7,138 nucleotides of DNA from Chloroflexota bacterium (GTDB lineage Bacteria; Chloroflexota; Dormibacteria; CF-121). How positions within the stretch are numbered: the stretch's first letter is position 1; each line of letters starts with the position of its first letter. Where the stretch lies: positions 1 through 7,138 of the forward strand of contig VBFX01000097.1 of assembly GCA_005889395.1 (NCBI GenBank). The letters are read 5' to 3'. The notes beneath the pieces are model-generated. The model made no database searches and was not told the origin of the DNA. It saw nothing but the letters and a program-made list of their open reading frames with translations. Position numbers and translations under genes: made by a program. This document shows positions 6,882 through 7,138 of the stretch, piece by piece.

Positions 6882-6887
6882 ATGGTA
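6882..6887 (-). promoter_or_regulatory. Possible proximal lexA -10 element
   Basis: On the - strand TACCAT is preceded by TGC, an extended -10 of the TGNTANNNT form also seen in the two other promoters here. I find no convincing -35, so this is a weak second candidate. It would give a leader of about 115 bases. Confidence 0.25.
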
Positions 6888-6972
6888 GCACAGTAATTTC
6901 CGGGCCGAATCGGCTGATTTTCCGAGCCCAGCCGGCGGCCGGTCGACCACCGCGTTTCTCCAAAACGGGGGC

Positions 6973-7002
6973 AGACTAGCACATCCGTTCGCCCATTGCA
7001 AA
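6973..7002 (-). promoter_or_regulatory. Candidate lexA promoter (distal)
   Basis: On the - strand the -35-like TTTGCA (7002-6997) is followed by an 18-base spacer and the extended -10 TGC-TAGTCT (-10 at 6978-6973). The -35 overlaps the LexA box at 6999-7012, and the spacer holds a degenerate box (6978-6991), as expected for autoregulation. The predicted leader is about 205 bases. Confidence 0.45.
6978..6991. promoter_or_regulatory. Degenerate LexA box in the lexA promoter spacer
   Basis: Read on the - strand: CGAAC-GGAT-GTGCT. The left half is perfect; the right half matches GTTCG at three of five bases. It runs directly up to the lexA -10. On its own it would be a weak operator. Confidence 0.3.
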
Positions 7003-7012
7003 CACTTGTTCG
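6999..7012. promoter_or_regulatory. LexA box A (one mismatch)
   Basis: CAAAC-ACTT-GTTCG differs from CGAAC-N4-GTTCG at one base. It overlaps the candidate lexA -35 on the - strand and ends 9 bases before the + strand -35, so it could serve both directions. Confidence 0.65.
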
Positions 7013-7021
7013 GACAGGGGA

Positions 7022-7050
7022 TTGACGCGAACGCCTGTTCGTGCTAGCGT
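7022..7050 (+). promoter_or_regulatory. Strong SOS-type promoter reading rightward
   Basis: TTGACG (7022-7027), a 17-base spacer and TAGCGT (7045-7050) preceded by TGC give near-ideal sigma-70 geometry with an extended -10. LexA box B starts immediately after the -35 and fills most of the spacer, so LexA binding should exclude RNA polymerase. Predicted transcription start is near 7057. Confidence 0.75.
7028..7041. promoter_or_regulatory. LexA box B (consensus)
   Basis: CGAAC-GCCT-GTTCG is a perfect match to the Gram-positive LexA (SOS) box and lies between -35 and -10 of the rightward promoter. Confidence 0.92.
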
Positions 7051-7056
7051 CTCTCA

Positions 7057-7070
7057 CGAACGCATGTTCG
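7057..7070. promoter_or_regulatory. LexA box C (consensus, extended palindrome)
   Basis: CGAAC-GCAT-GTTCG is a perfect SOS box, with palindromy extended to CACGAAC/GTTCGTG (7055-7072). It covers the predicted start of transcription and ATG 7064. The 17 bases from 7057 repeat those from 7028 with one mismatch. Confidence 0.92.
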
Positions 7071-7138
7071 TGCAGGACGGCGCCCGACACGCCTACCCGC
7101 GACCCCAACGCCGCCGCGGCTGGGGCCGCATCCTGGTC
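7064..7138 (+). CDS. Start of an unidentified SOS-controlled protein (3' end outside window)
   Basis: From ATG 7064, 25 codons stay open to the window end: MFVQDGARHAYPRPQRRRGW then GRILV. A basic cluster followed by the beginning of a hydrophobic run is typical of a short cytoplasmic tail before a membrane helix. The ATG lies about 7 bases after the predicted transcription start and inside LexA box C, so the mRNA would be nearly leaderless. GTG 7070 is an in-frame alternative; no ATG, GTG or TTG occurs from 7073 to 7138, so otherwise translation begins beyond the window. In Bacillus the gene divergent from lexA is the SOS cell-division inhibitor yneA, and the position and N-terminus fit a gene of that kind, but no diagnostic domain such as LysM is visible. 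The other two frames are also open over this short stretch. Confidence 0.4.
   Translation, partial: MFVQDGARHAYPRPQRRRGWGRILV

Overview
The window is G+C-rich bacterial chromosome, densely packed with housekeeping genes, and reads as mutS(partial)-mutL-miaA-hflX on the + strand facing lexA on the - strand. At the right edge a divergent SOS-type promoter reads out of the window. Three things point to a high-GC monoderm-type lineage outside the classical Actinobacteria, which mostly lack MutS/MutL: the endonuclease-type MutL with no mutH in view, the Gram-positive-type LexA helix-turn-helix with CGAAC-N4-GTTCG operators, and -10 elements of the form TANNNT. A Chloroflexota or Dormibacterota-like organism is my best guess. 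It is an inference from gene content, not an identification.

Layout: positions 1-2198 hold the C-terminal five-sixths of mutS. mutL (2185-3912) overlaps it by 14 bases. miaA begins about 11 bases after mutL and overlaps hflX (4823-6115) through a TTGA junction. These four genes look like one co-directional, probably translationally coupled operon combining mismatch repair (MutS, MutL), tRNA A37 prenylation (MiaA) and ribosome rescue (HflX). This is a reduced version of the mutS/mutL-miaA-hfq-hflX neighbourhood known from Proteobacteria and Firmicutes, and no hfq lies between miaA and hflX here. A 22-bp perfect palindrome sits in frame inside the MutL linker. hflX and lexA converge with a 9-base gap, and a hairpin spans both stop codons.

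The right-hand 380 bases are the most interesting part. lexA (6125-6760) has a strong Shine-Dalgarno sequence that could pair perfectly with a pyrimidine tract about 70 nt upstream in its own leader. Beyond it lies a divergent regulatory region with three LexA boxes at an exact 29-bp spacing. The middle box fills the spacer of a strong + strand promoter and the last covers the expected transcription start and a start codon. The + strand gene enters the window for only 25 codons (basic stretch, then the start of a hydrophobic segment). By position it resembles the lexA-divergent SOS genes for small membrane cell-division inhibitors (YneA-like), but its identity cannot be settled here.

I see no tRNA, rRNA, CRISPR, insertion sequence or phage genes. 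The coding part is ordinary conserved housekeeping; the novelty is in the regulatory DNA around lexA.
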